Positions 41,546-49,168 of a DNA stretch of 64,000 nucleotides are shown one piece after another. The notes under the pieces are model-generated. The model saw nothing but the letters and a program-made list of their open reading frames with translations, did no database searches and was not told the origin of the DNA. The position numbers and the translations under genes are program-made. Origin of the DNA: an uncultured Aquimarina sp. Lineage in GTDB: Bacteria > Bacteroidota > Bacteroidia > Flavobacteriales > Flavobacteriaceae. The stretch is from assembly GCA_947496355.1 (NCBI GenBank), contig CANMCO010000008.1, positions 186,001 to 250,000 of the forward strand. Reading direction: 5' to 3'. Every line of letters starts with the position of its first letter. Within the stretch, counting starts at the first letter, position 1.

Positions 41546-41923
41546 ATGAATTTGATAAAGATTATACTAACATTTATTGCAGTTTCTTTGGGGTTATTTT
41601 TGATGATCGAGCAAATCAAACTCATTACCAGACGCTATTTTTTTGGTTACAATAAAGAAATTGACGAGTACCTTAAGCAAAATAAGCTAACTTTTTATGA
41701 TTCTAGATTTCCTAACAATTTGGATTGGAAACGTAGTCCTTTTACAAAACCCAATACTTCCGCAATAAGTCTTTCTTCTAATATCAAAATGATGGGAATA
41801 CAAGTTACCTGGAATAAAAAAGAATATAAACTCATAGAAACACAGGAAGGTATAAGCCTATGGTTAGAAATAAGCACAACCTATTTTAAGAAACCCAAAT
41901 TAGTTTTTCGTAGCACTCATTAA
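41546..41923 (+). CDS. Hypothetical membrane-anchored protein
   Basis: A 125-residue protein with one N-terminal membrane helix (LIKIILTFIAVSLGLFLMI) and a short cytosolic or periplasmic domain containing two Lys-rich strands (TWNKKEYKLIET, STTYFKKPKLVFR). No family is recognised. Its ATG directly follows the stop of the upstream membrane-protein gene, so it belongs to the 40881-41923 unit. The function is unknown. Confidence 0.65.
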   Translation: MNLIKIILTFIAVSLGLFLMIEQIKLITRRYFFGYNKEIDEYLKQNKLTFYDSRFPNNLDWKRSPFTKPNTSAISLSSNIKMMGIQVTWNKKEYKLIETQEGISLWLEISTTYFKKPKLVFRSTH

Positions 41924-41978
41924 TACTAGTTTCCTAAATACTTCATAATAAAAGCAAATCCAATAAATAATATGAATC

Positions 41979-42320
41979 TTACCCATTATACTCTTCTTCA
42001 CCTACAGGTTCTACTGAAGTATTAATAGAAGCCATATCCCAACCCGGTACATATCGAATATTTATTGGGTCTTCGTTACGTAATAAATCAACAATTTGAG
42101 TTAGATCAGATTCACTGTAGTGTACAGAAATGTATCCTGAACTATTTATCGAATCTGTATCTGGCAATGTAGCATCATCTCTATGAAAATAAGCAGCTCC
42201 AATTAAGCTTCCGTTATCTCGTCTTAATCCTATTATTGCTCTATACCTATAATTTTTACTATTGTTTCCTCCTCCGTAATAAGAGATACTATACTTTTTA
42301 ATGTTTTCAATTGTCGTCAT
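41979..42320 (-). CDS. Hypothetical cytosolic protein
   Basis: A 113-residue protein, mixed alpha/beta, with KYSISYYGGGNNSKNYRYRAIIGLRRDNGSLIGAAYF and DLTQIVDLLRNEDPINIRYVPGWDMAS. There is no signal peptide or membrane helix. I do not recognise a family. It stands alone on the minus strand between two plus-strand units. The function is unknown. Confidence 0.6.
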   Translation of the reverse strand: MTTIENIKKYSISYYGGGNNSKNYRYRAIIGLRRDNGSLIGAAYFHRDDATLPDTDSINSSGYISVHYSESDLTQIVDLLRNEDPINIRYVPGWDMASINTSVEPVGEEEYNG

Positions 42321-42757
42321 AAGAAATCGATTTAATTTTTACCTACTACAAAATAAGACCTATACACTACAGAAAACAACAGTGATTTACCTAATTACTA
42401 TAGGGTATTTATCCTGATTTTTAACACTTTAGCCTTTTAATTTTATTCTTTTGTTAGCGTTAGACTAGTGATTAATGTCGTATCTTATAAGGACGTACTA
42501 ATCTATAAATCACGCCACGTCAAGCACATTAGGAGAGCTTCAATTTTAAGCTAAAAACACCTGAAAACTATTTGATTATTTATCAAATGACTATAAAAAA
42601 GCACAAATACTCCTTTCCCTGTACGATGTTTCCGCATAAGGAGGCAGTCTAAAACAAACATCTGATGTTTTACGTGCAGATATCACTAATTATTCGAAAA
42701 TGAAATTCTTATCTTTAATAACTGTAATGTTACCACACAAAAAACGACCTACCATAT
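42321..42757. other. Intergenic region upstream of the AraC regulator
   Basis: 437 bp with no convincing gene on either strand. It includes a 15-bp palindrome AAACATC-T-GATGTTT at 42656-42670, about 90 bp upstream of the AraC start, which may be a regulatory site. A half-site GATGTTT lies at 42625-42631. I see no other structure. Confidence 0.45.
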
Positions 42758-43606
42758 ATGATTAAAGAGTTTAAAGAATTTTCTACAGGAGCTTTGTTAA
42801 AAATCGCTAACGAAGAACTACTATATACATATACAAAATCAAAACTTATAGGAGACTATACATTTATCTGGCCCAGAGAAACTAAAATGCGAATAGAAGT
42901 TGACGGAATAGCTATTATCGTAGAAAAAGACAATGTTGTAGTACTTACCCCTAATCAGTATTTCAAATTTATTAGTGGCTCAGATCTTATCGTATATCAA
43001 TTTAACCGTGAGTTTTATTGTATAAAAGATCATGATAAAGAAGTAAGCTGCATGGGCGTACTTTTTCACGGTACAAGTGATCTTTCTATAGTAAAACTAG
43101 ATGCTGTAGAGCACAACAAATTAGATCAGTTGCACAAGGTATTTTTGGATGAGTTGGATACTGTAGATACCATACAAGCAGAAATGCTACGTATGCTTAT
43201 GGCAAGATTTATTATAACCACAACCCGACTTATTAAACAACAAAGCAATTTTAGCGAGCTTGATGATCAAGTAGATTTGATAAGACAGTTTAATATTTTG
43301 GTAGATACTCACTTTAGACAAGAACATTCTGTAACGTTTTATGCCGAAAAATTATTCAAATCACCCAAGACATTGTCAAACAATTTTGTTAAACTTAAGA
43401 AAAGTCCTTTGCAGATCATTCATGATCGCGTAATTTTGGAGGCTAAACGCCTACTTATATATACTGACAAGACCGCCAAGGAGATTGCATATGAAATTGG
43501 TTTTGAAGATGCATCTCATCTTAGCAGAATGTTTAAAAAACATACATCTTTTTCCCCTTCAGAGTTTAAAAAACAACTCAAATTAGAAACGACAGGGAAC
43601 TATTGA
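42758..43606 (+). CDS. AraC family transcriptional regulator (local regulator)
   Basis: A 282-residue AraC regulator. Residues 1-175 form a cupin-like sensing domain (YTFIWPRETKMRIEVDGIAIIVEKDNVVVLTPNQYFKFISGSD), and the C-terminal HTH pair covers about 185-282 (VTFYAEKLFKSPKTLSNNFVKLKKSPLQII, AKEIAYEIGFEDASHLSRMFKKHTSFSPSEFKK). Its stop codon lies inside the first of three copies of a 23-nt motif that precede the following genes, so it is the obvious candidate regulator of that set. The signal is unknown. Confidence 0.9.
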   Translation: MIKEFKEFSTGALLKIANEELLYTYTKSKLIGDYTFIWPRETKMRIEVDGIAIIVEKDNVVVLTPNQYFKFISGSDLIVYQFNREFYCIKDHDKEVSCMGVLFHGTSDLSIVKLDAVEHNKLDQLHKVFLDELDTVDTIQAEMLRMLMARFIITTTRLIKQQSNFSELDDQVDLIRQFNILVDTHFRQEHSVTFYAEKLFKSPKTLSNNFVKLKKSPLQIIHDRVILEAKRLLIYTDKTAKEIAYEIGFEDASHLSRMFKKHTSFSPSEFKKQLKLETTGNY

Positions 43607-43623
43607 CAAACGTTCAGGAAAAA
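43601..43623 (+). promoter_or_regulatory. Conserved 23-nt motif, copy 1 (upstream of the 43719 gene)
   Basis: TATTGACAAACGTTCAGGAAAAA, matching copies at 44673-44695 and 44933-44955 by TTGACAAxCxxTCxGGAAAAA. It is followed by a TTTG-type -7 box (CAACTTTG) about 29 nt downstream. It overlaps the AraC stop codon. Confidence 0.7.
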
Positions 43624-43718
43624 GATACATGTACTATTATTTGTTTTCGCCCCAACTTTGTAGTGTAGATTAATAATGAATTACCGGAAAATTGTTTTCG
43701 GGAGAAAGGAGACTAGAT

Positions 43719-44204
43719 ATGAAAACTTCAATACAGAACCTCAAAATAGGATTATATAGCATTTTCTTTTTAATAATTACTCTAGGTAATGCTCAAGTCA
43801 CATACGAGGATGAATTAGAAACCGTATACCTTAATGACCAAATCGAAGAAGTTGTATACACTAATAATTTTAGTGGTTTTAATAAAGATTTAATTGCTAC
43901 TGATGAGATCAATTTTAATATCGAAATCAGAAAAGCAAAAGAAGATAATAGCTATTTACTGTTTCTGTCTGAAAGAAGCAACCTAGAAATCATGACCGTT
44001 GCGTACCTAAAAACTATACGCAAAGGAGCAAACAGAAGTACTGATCCTGAGGCTTTTGCATCGTATCTTAGAGATAGACTTCCAGAGTTGATAAATCAAT
44101 TTAGAAAAGATAATAACCTGGAAGAATTGTATAATATCTCAAGAAAGAATACTTTTAACGGTAAGATTGACGCTTTACCAAGTGTTCTTTCTATAGATTT
44201 CTAA
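43719..44204 (+). CDS. Hypothetical exported protein in the AraC-linked set
   Basis: A 161-residue protein with a signal peptide (SIFFLIITLGNAQ, ending near residue 24). The mature part is predicted helical and polar with LFLSERSNLEIMTVAYLKTIRKG and EAFASYLRDRLPELINQFRK. I do not recognise the family. It is the first gene behind motif copy 1. A purine-rich GGAGAAAGGAG lies just upstream of the ATG and could serve as a ribosome binding site, which is unusual in this phylum. I start it at 43719, at the signal peptide. Confidence 0.7.
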   Translation: MKTSIQNLKIGLYSIFFLIITLGNAQVTYEDELETVYLNDQIEEVVYTNNFSGFNKDLIATDEINFNIEIRKAKEDNSYLLFLSERSNLEIMTVAYLKTIRKGANRSTDPEAFASYLRDRLPELINQFRKDNNLEELYNISRKNTFNGKIDALPSVLSIDF

Positions 44205-44230
44205 ACAAAAAAGTAAATACAAACTCAAAA

Positions 44231-44602
44231 ATGAAAAAGATCTTACCCCTATTGCTGCGGATTACCGTGGCAATAATCTTGATCCAAACACTCAGATTTA
44301 AATTTACCGCTCATCCCGATAGTGTATACATCTTCACTAAGGTAGGTTTGGAGCCATATGGTAGAATAGGTACTGGAATTGTAGAATTAATTTCCGGAAT
44401 TTTACTCTTAATACCTAAAACAGTCTGGATTGGAGCAATATTAACGCTAGGAATTATTGGTGGAGCAATAATGATGCATGTTACCAGGTTAGGAATTGAA
44501 ATCAACAATGATGGCGGAACACTTTTTATTACCGCCTTGTTGACTTTTGTTCTAAGTGCAGTTATTCTTTGGTTAAATAGAAAAGAAATCAAGTTTTTCT
44601 AA
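44231..44602 (+). CDS. DoxX-like membrane protein
   Basis: A 123-residue four-helix membrane protein of the DoxX/DoxD-like family (helices about 5-24, 47-66, 71-90, 97-116). DoxX-like proteins are associated with thiol or quinone redox metabolism but are mostly uncharacterised. It follows the 43719 gene by 26 bp and is closed by an intrinsic terminator at 44633-44660, so the two form one transcript under motif copy 1. Confidence 0.78.
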   Translation: MKKILPLLLRITVAIILIQTLRFKFTAHPDSVYIFTKVGLEPYGRIGTGIVELISGILLLIPKTVWIGAILTLGIIGGAIMMHVTRLGIEINNDGGTLFITALLTFVLSAVILWLNRKEIKFF

Positions 44603-44632
44603 TACAACATCATCTTTCTTATTAAAAACAAT

Positions 44633-44660
44633 AAACCGTTGCAATTGCGACGGTTTTTTT
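44633..44660 (+). terminator. Intrinsic terminator of the DoxX unit
   Basis: AAACCGT and ACGGTTT flank an inner GCAATTGC palindrome and end in a run of seven T residues. Confidence 0.8.
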
Positions 44661-44672
44661 ATATCTGGGAAG

Positions 44673-44695
44673 TATTGACAAGCTCTCGGGAAAAA
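44673..44695 (+). promoter_or_regulatory. Conserved 23-nt motif, copy 2 (upstream of the 51-codon ORF)
   Basis: TATTGACAAGCTCTCGGGAAAAA. It is followed by GCATCTTTGTAC, a near-consensus -7 box, and an AATTTAAAACAA stretch that is shared with copy 3. Confidence 0.75.
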
Positions 44696-44759
44696 CAACC
44701 ATTTTCTCGCCCCTATTGATCATGCATCTTTGTACTGTTAATTTAAAACAATAAAAAAG

Positions 44760-44915
44760 ATGAGTATTCAAAATAAATCAATTTTCAATTTAATAGAAAT
44801 CTTTCGCCAAGGAAGAAAAAAAGTAATCAATACCATATCTCTTAAAACGCATTGTGATCAAAAAGCCATTCATGATTTTTATTGTGATACAGAAAAACCT
44901 TTTGTAAAACAATAA
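44760..44915 (+). CDS. Small ORF (51 aa) in the AraC-linked set
   Basis: A 51-codon frame (MSIQNKSIFNLIEIFRQGRK through to the C-terminal EKPFVKQ) that lies between copy 2 and copy 3 of the 23-nt motif. It has its own promoter-like sequence, essentially the same as that of the AhpD-like gene. It is basic, with two Cys, no signal peptide and no membrane helix. Nothing else in the interval can explain the second promoter, which is the main support that it is real. The family is not recognised; it could be a short regulatory or redox-linked peptide. Confidence 0.55.
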   Translation: MSIQNKSIFNLIEIFRQGRKKVINTISLKTHCDQKAIHDFYCDTEKPFVKQ

Positions 44916-44932
44916 AAATTAAAGTCGGGAAG

Positions 44933-44955
44933 ATTTGACAATCTATCGGGAAAAA
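44933..44955 (+). promoter_or_regulatory. Conserved 23-nt motif, copy 3 (upstream of the AhpD-like gene)
   Basis: ATTTGACAATCTATCGGGAAAAA, followed by GATGATCTTTGTACCG and AATTTAAAACAA, which parallel copy 2 closely. About 85 nt of transcript leader precede the gene at 45043. Confidence 0.75.
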
Positions 44956-45042
44956 CGAACATTTTTTACCTCCTATTTCTAGATGATCTTTGTACCGATA
45001 ATTTAAAACAACAAAATAATAACAATATTAAAAATAAAAATT

Positions 45043-45591
45043 ATGAGCACTTTTAATGTACCAACCAGAGAAGAAGTAAGCGCTAACAATCAAGCAATAT
45101 TTGACAATCTTAATAAAGCATTGGGATTTGTTCCTAATCTATTTGCAACCTATGCACATAGTGATACCGCTTTAGAAAATTATTTAAACTTTTCGAATGC
45201 AAAAACTTCACTTTCAAATAAAGAAAAAGAAGCAGTTAATCTAGCCGTTAGTCAAGTAAATGGATGTGACTACTGTTTATCTGCCCACACAGCTATAGGA
45301 AAGATGAATGGCTTTACAGATGAGCAAATATTAGAGCTTAGAGCAGGAAACGCTTCTTTTGATACTAAACTTGATGCATTGGCAACATTAGCCAAAAACA
45401 TCACAGAAAATAGAGGTAATGCAGATCAAAATGTAATCGACGGATTTTTTGCAGCGGGATATACAAAAGGAAATCTGATAGACACAATTGTATTGGTGGG
45501 AGACAAAACCATCTCTAACTATATAAACAATACAACTCAAATCCCAGTAGATTTCCCAGCTGTACAACCATTAGAAACTGCTTTAGTATAA
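45043..45591 (+). CDS. AhpD-like / carboxymuconolactone decarboxylase family protein
   Basis: A 182-residue all-helical protein of the CMD superfamily in its peroxidase-related form. The redox motif VNGCDYCLSAHT (CxxC plus the downstream His) lies near residues 75-85. The N-terminal PTREEVSANNQAIFDNLNKALGFVPNLFATYAHS is typical. Such proteins reduce organic hydroperoxides or recycle redox partners. It is behind motif copy 3 in the AraC-linked set and 121 bp upstream of the cupredoxin-like gene, separated by a perfect stem-loop. An oxidative-stress role for the whole set is inference. Confidence 0.85.
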   Translation: MSTFNVPTREEVSANNQAIFDNLNKALGFVPNLFATYAHSDTALENYLNFSNAKTSLSNKEKEAVNLAVSQVNGCDYCLSAHTAIGKMNGFTDEQILELRAGNASFDTKLDALATLAKNITENRGNADQNVIDGFFAAGYTKGNLIDTIVLVGDKTISNYINNTTQIPVDFPAVQPLETALV

Positions 45592-45622
45592 TTGTAAACA
45601 CATAAGACAGTTACCCCTAATA

Positions 45623-45668
45623 TTCCTGAAAGAGACAGGATTTATAAACTTTTTGTCTCTTTCAGGAA
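45623..45668 (+). terminator. Long perfect stem-loop between the AhpD-like and cupredoxin-like genes
   Basis: Arms of 15 nt (45623-45637 and 45654-45668) are perfectly complementary around a 16-nt loop. There is only a weak T-rich end (CCTTTAAAAATT), so it may be a terminator, an attenuator or an RNA-stability element. Confidence 0.55.
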
Positions 45669-45711
45669 CCTTTAAAAATTAGTAAATCATTAAAATAAAT
45701 AGTTAAAAATC

Positions 45712-46080
45712 ATGAAAAAATTAATCACATTATTCGCATTCGTACTAGCAATCACATTTAATGCTCAGGCGCAAGAAGTAAAGACCGTTTCCTTAGAACA
45801 AACAAAAGGAGAGTTTACTCAAAAAAGTATTACGCTATCAGAAGGAAGTTATGTTTTCAACATCTCTAACAATAATGTAGGAACAGATGTTGGTTTCGTA
45901 CTTGTTCCTTCTGGAAAAGATGCTTCTGACGCCAAAAATCATATTAAAGAGGCTTATGTAACTAAAGTTGTTGCTAATGGAAAAACTGAAAGCTCAAAAA
46001 CTGTAGCGCTTAAAAAAGGAACATACACATACTTCTGTCCTTTAAATCCAACTCCACAATATACCTTAACTGTAGAGTAA
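45712..46080 (+). CDS. Exported cupredoxin-like domain protein
   Basis: A 122-residue protein with a signal peptide (ending AQAQ near residue 20). The mature beta-sandwich resembles a cupredoxin: SEGSYVFNISNNNVGTDVGFVLVPSGKD and the terminal KKGTYTYFCPLNPTPQYTLTVE. One possible copper-ligand Cys is present, but the usual following His is not, and no His occurs in the right place in the early strand, so copper binding is doubtful. It sits at the end of the AraC-linked set, perhaps with the AhpD-like gene. Confidence 0.75.
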   Translation: MKKLITLFAFVLAITFNAQAQEVKTVSLEQTKGEFTQKSITLSEGSYVFNISNNNVGTDVGFVLVPSGKDASDAKNHIKEAYVTKVVANGKTESSKTVALKKGTYTYFCPLNPTPQYTLTVE

Positions 46081-46105
46081 GTACTTTATAATATCAAAAA
46101 AACCT

Positions 46106-46140
46106 AAAACCTTGTTAATCTAGATTAGCAAGGTTTTTCT
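46106..46140 (+). terminator. Intrinsic terminator of the cupredoxin-like gene
   Basis: AAAACCTTG and CAAGGTTTT pair with an inner TAATC/GATTA stem and a T-run follows. Confidence 0.8.
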
Positions 46141-46170
46141 TTTTATATTTTAGCTAAAAACTAACCCGAA

Positions 46171-46896
46171 ATGAAAAAATTTATCCCAGTCTTACTACTA
46201 TCGCTCCTATTTGTAGCTTGTAAAACAGAAACAAAAAAAGAGAAGAATTATGAAGATGAAGTTGAAATAAGAAACCCAGAACCAATTGCAGACAATAATA
46301 AGGAGAAAATACTTACCGCTGCAGAAGCCATCGCAAATGCTAATGGATTTAAAAATTGGAGTAAGGTCAAAGAAATTAAGTTTGTTTTTAATGTAGACAA
46401 AGACACAACTCATTTTGAACGTTCATGGGTTTGGAAACCAAAAGAAAATCTAGTTACATTAACTTCTGAAAAGGATACAATTACTTATAATAGAACTAAA
46501 ATAGATAGTATTTCTCAAAAAGCCGATCAAGGATTTATAAATGATAAGTATTGGTTATTAGCACCTTTTAATTTGGTTTGGGATGCTGCAAGTTTTACTT
46601 CAGAACATCAGTTAAAAGCAATTGCGCCCATTAGCAATAAAGAAATGCAAAAATTAACTATAGTCTACAAAAGCGAAGGAGGCTATACTCCTGGAGACGC
46701 TTATGATTTTTATTTTGAAGGAGATTTTATTATCAAAGAATGGGTATTTAGACAAAAAAATGCCAAAGCTCCATCCTTAATTACATCTTGGGAAGATTAT
46801 AGTAATTATAACGGTATCAAGATTGCCAAAACTCACAAGCGAAATGAAAGTGACTGGACACTACATTTTACAGAAATCGAGGTAATTACTGAATAA
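46171..46896 (+). CDS. Hypothetical lipoprotein
   Basis: A 241-residue lipoprotein (lipobox LLFVACK, Cys17). After a charged linker, the mature part (about residues 45-241) has KILTAAEAIANANGFKNWSKVKEIKFVFNVDKD and a beta-rich C-terminus with DFYFEGDFIIKEWVFRQ, resembling the LolA-like fold seen in exported Bacteroidota proteins. No catalytic motif is visible. It has its own terminator upstream and is convergent with the MFS gene. The function is unknown. Confidence 0.75.
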   Translation: MKKFIPVLLLSLLFVACKTETKKEKNYEDEVEIRNPEPIADNNKEKILTAAEAIANANGFKNWSKVKEIKFVFNVDKDTTHFERSWVWKPKENLVTLTSEKDTITYNRTKIDSISQKADQGFINDKYWLLAPFNLVWDAASFTSEHQLKAIAPISNKEMQKLTIVYKSEGGYTPGDAYDFYFEGDFIIKEWVFRQKNAKAPSLITSWEDYSNYNGIKIAKTHKRNESDWTLHFTEIEVITE

Positions 46897-46908
46897 AACA
46901 TAGGTTTT

Positions 46909-48069
46909 CTATTCTCCTCTCCTGTTTAGGAAAAAGGTAATAACCATAGCTGTAACAGCGGCTATTAACAATGCCATAAAGCTAAGCTTTAGACTTTCAA
47001 TTTTAGAAAGAAAACCCAAAATGGGAGGACTTAATAAAAAGCCTAAATATCCAAACCCAGCTACAAATGATATTCCTTCTGCAGCAGACACTCCCTTTGT
47101 TTTTCCTGCTAGCCTAAATAGTTCTGGAATAATAACCGAAAACCCTAATCCAACAAGACCAAAACCTAAAATTGTAATAACTAATTGCGCCCCTAGAACT
47201 GCAAAAAAACCAAGTATACTGATCACACAACCACCTATAATAATACTTAAAGAGCCAAAACGTTTACTTACAGCATCACCAAAAAATCTTCCTAAAGTCA
47301 TCATTGCGGAAAAAGCTACAAATCCAAATCCCGAAATTTTCTCTGATGTAATTAAAACTATATCCTGAAGATAAAGCTTACTCCAATGTTCTATGGCACC
47401 CTCACTACCCATAATCAAAAAAGCTATTACTGTTAACCCAAAAAGAGGTTTCATTAATTTCAGCGGATTCGATTTTCTCTCACTATCCTCTATCTTTCCT
47501 TTGATATCAAAATAAGCTTTGGCTAAGAAAAGATTTGTAATAATTACAAAAATTGCGGCATACGTCATGTGGATAAAGGGTAATTCTATATGTACTATTA
47601 ACAAACTACCTATACCAGCGCCTATTACACCTCCTAAACTAAAAAAACCATGAGATGCCGACATAAAATGTACATCATCTTCCTGTTCAATATCAGAAAC
47701 CAACGCATTCATGGATACATCTGTCAAACAGGCAGCCAACCCAACAACAAAAAGAGCAATACAAAGTAAAACATAACTAGGCACAACAATTGGGACTAAA
47801 AATAATATCGAAAAAGCAACAATTGAAAGAAGTGTAACCTTACCAACCCCTATTTTCTTAATAAGTAAAGATGACAAAGGAATCATTACCAATGTTCCCA
47901 ATGCAAAACAAAACAAAGCTACCCCTAATTGAGCATCATCAATACTAAGTCTTTCTCTTATTTTGGGAATATAAAGCACCCAAGTACCTGTCATAATATT
48001 TAATGAAGCAAACACCCATGCAGGGCCAAAATAGCGCAGTCTTGTTAAGATCAATTGCAGCGAATTCAT
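46909..48069 (-). CDS. MFS transporter
   Basis: A 386-residue major facilitator with 12 predicted helices. The N-terminal half includes RERLSIDDAQLGVALFCFALGTLVMIPLSSLLIKKIGVGKVTLLS, with the family loop between helices 2 and 3, and the second half GFGFVAFSAMMTLGRFFGDAVSKRFG repeats the pattern. It belongs to the fucose-permease-like group of short MFS proteins. The substrate is unknown. It is divergent from the AraC gene at 48208 (138-bp spacer), so that regulator may control it. Import of kynurenine or tryptophan for the adjacent cluster is only a guess. Confidence 0.87.
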   Translation of the reverse strand: MNSLQLILTRLRYFGPAWVFASLNIMTGTWVLYIPKIRERLSIDDAQLGVALFCFALGTLVMIPLSSLLIKKIGVGKVTLLSIVAFSILFLVPIVVPSYVLLCIALFVVGLAACLTDVSMNALVSDIEQEDDVHFMSASHGFFSLGGVIGAGIGSLLIVHIELPFIHMTYAAIFVIITNLFLAKAYFDIKGKIEDSERKSNPLKLMKPLFGLTVIAFLIMGSEGAIEHWSKLYLQDIVLITSEKISGFGFVAFSAMMTLGRFFGDAVSKRFGSLSIIIGGCVISILGFFAVLGAQLVITILGFGLVGLGFSVIIPELFRLAGKTKGVSAAEGISFVAGFGYLGFLLSPPILGFLSKIESLKLSFMALLIAAVTAMVITFFLNRRGE

Positions 48070-48195
48070 TCTTACACTTTTGATTTCTTGATGTACTACT
48101 CAAAATTAAAAACATAACACGCTAGTTGTTAAAACAAAATATTCAGATAATAAGACATATCATTCATTTTAGCAAAAATTATAAAATCTAAATGG

Positions 48196-48203
48196 TAATT
48201 TTG
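48196..48203 (+). promoter_or_regulatory. -7 box abutting the 48208 AraC gene
   Basis: TAATTTTG, perfect consensus, ends 4 nt before the ATG, suggesting a leaderless transcript. Confidence 0.5.
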
Positions 48204-48207
48204 TTAT

Positions 48208-49068
48208 ATGCAGATATCTTATGAACAAATCTATCTTGGACAATCTGAATCCTTAAAGATTGAAAGTTATAATAATAAATCACAATGTGATATTGTAAGC
48301 TGGCACCTTCACCCCGAGTACGAATTGGTTTTTATTAAAAGTGGTAAAGGAAGTATACAAATAGATTCTCATTTTGAAGATTATGAAAATGGCTTATTAG
48401 TTTTTTTGGGACCAAACATTCCACATATGCCGTTTAGCAATAAACAGTATGAAGACAATGCTGAAGTAGTAATGCAATTTCCCGAAAGTTTTGTAAAAGA
48501 CAAGTTATCTTGTTTTCCGGAATTCGAAAGCATATCAAAATTCATTAAAAAATCAAATAATGGTATTATATTTTCACCAGAAACACATCGAAAATTATCG
48601 CCTTTGTTCTTAAAGTTTAAAAAACAAAACAATACCGAAAAACTTCTTAATTTTATAGACATCCTGTATAAATTATCTACTTCGAATAATCAGAGAACAA
48701 TATTGAAAGGTAAATTTTCCTTAGCTATTAACAAACATACACTAGAAAGGATATCTAAAGTATATCAATATATAAATGATCATTATGCAGAAGAAATACG
48801 ATCTGAAACCTTGGCAAAACAATTAGGGTTGACTCCAAACTCTTTTTGCAGAATGTTTAAAACGGTGACCAACAGAAGCTTTATCGATTTCCTAAATGAA
48901 TTCAGAGTTAAGAAAGCACAAGAACATTTTGAGCATAATGATGAATCCATTTCAAAAGTGATGTACCAGTGTGGTTTTAATGACCCTTCTTATTTCTCAA
49001 AACAATTTAAAAAATATTCTGGCAAAACCCCTACTACATATATCCAACAATTGGATTACATAAAGTAA
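48208..49068 (+). CDS. AraC family transcriptional regulator next to the kynurenine cluster
   Basis: A 286-residue AraC protein with an N-terminal cupin sensing domain (SWHLHPEYELVFIKSGKGSIQIDSHFEDYENGLLVFLGPNIPHMPF) and a C-terminal HTH pair (about 187-286, EEIRSETLAKQLGLTPNSFCRMFKTVTNRSFIDFLNEFR and VMYQCGFNDPSYFSKQFKKYSGKTPTTY). It lies divergent to the MFS gene and 100 bp upstream of kynU. It could regulate either, and the IclR gene inside the cluster is a second candidate for the kyn genes. The start is supported by the abutting -7 box. Confidence 0.9.
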   Translation: MQISYEQIYLGQSESLKIESYNNKSQCDIVSWHLHPEYELVFIKSGKGSIQIDSHFEDYENGLLVFLGPNIPHMPFSNKQYEDNAEVVMQFPESFVKDKLSCFPEFESISKFIKKSNNGIIFSPETHRKLSPLFLKFKKQNNTEKLLNFIDILYKLSTSNNQRTILKGKFSLAINKHTLERISKVYQYINDHYAEEIRSETLAKQLGLTPNSFCRMFKTVTNRSFIDFLNEFRVKKAQEHFEHNDESISKVMYQCGFNDPSYFSKQFKKYSGKTPTTYIQQLDYIK

Positions 49069-49135
49069 TATTAACTAAATCTTTCATAATCATTTATGAA
49101 CTTACTTTTAGTCTAGTATATTTTTTGTAATTTAG

Positions 49136-49150
49136 TGAAACACTGTTTCA
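49136..49150. promoter_or_regulatory. Perfect palindrome upstream of kynU
   Basis: TGAAAC-ACT-GTTTCA with 6-bp perfect arms lies 18 bp before the kynU start. This is the expected place for an operator of the kynurenine cluster. The binding protein could be the IclR or the AraC regulator. Confidence 0.5.
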
Positions 49151-49168
49151 ATTATTAAAACACTTACA

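Noticed and set aside
42321..42757. The gene-free gap upstream of the AraC gene considered as a site of a missed RNA gene or attachment site.
   Set aside because: I saw no tRNA-like fold, no direct repeats and no strong stem apart from one 15-bp palindrome. It is better described as a promoter region.
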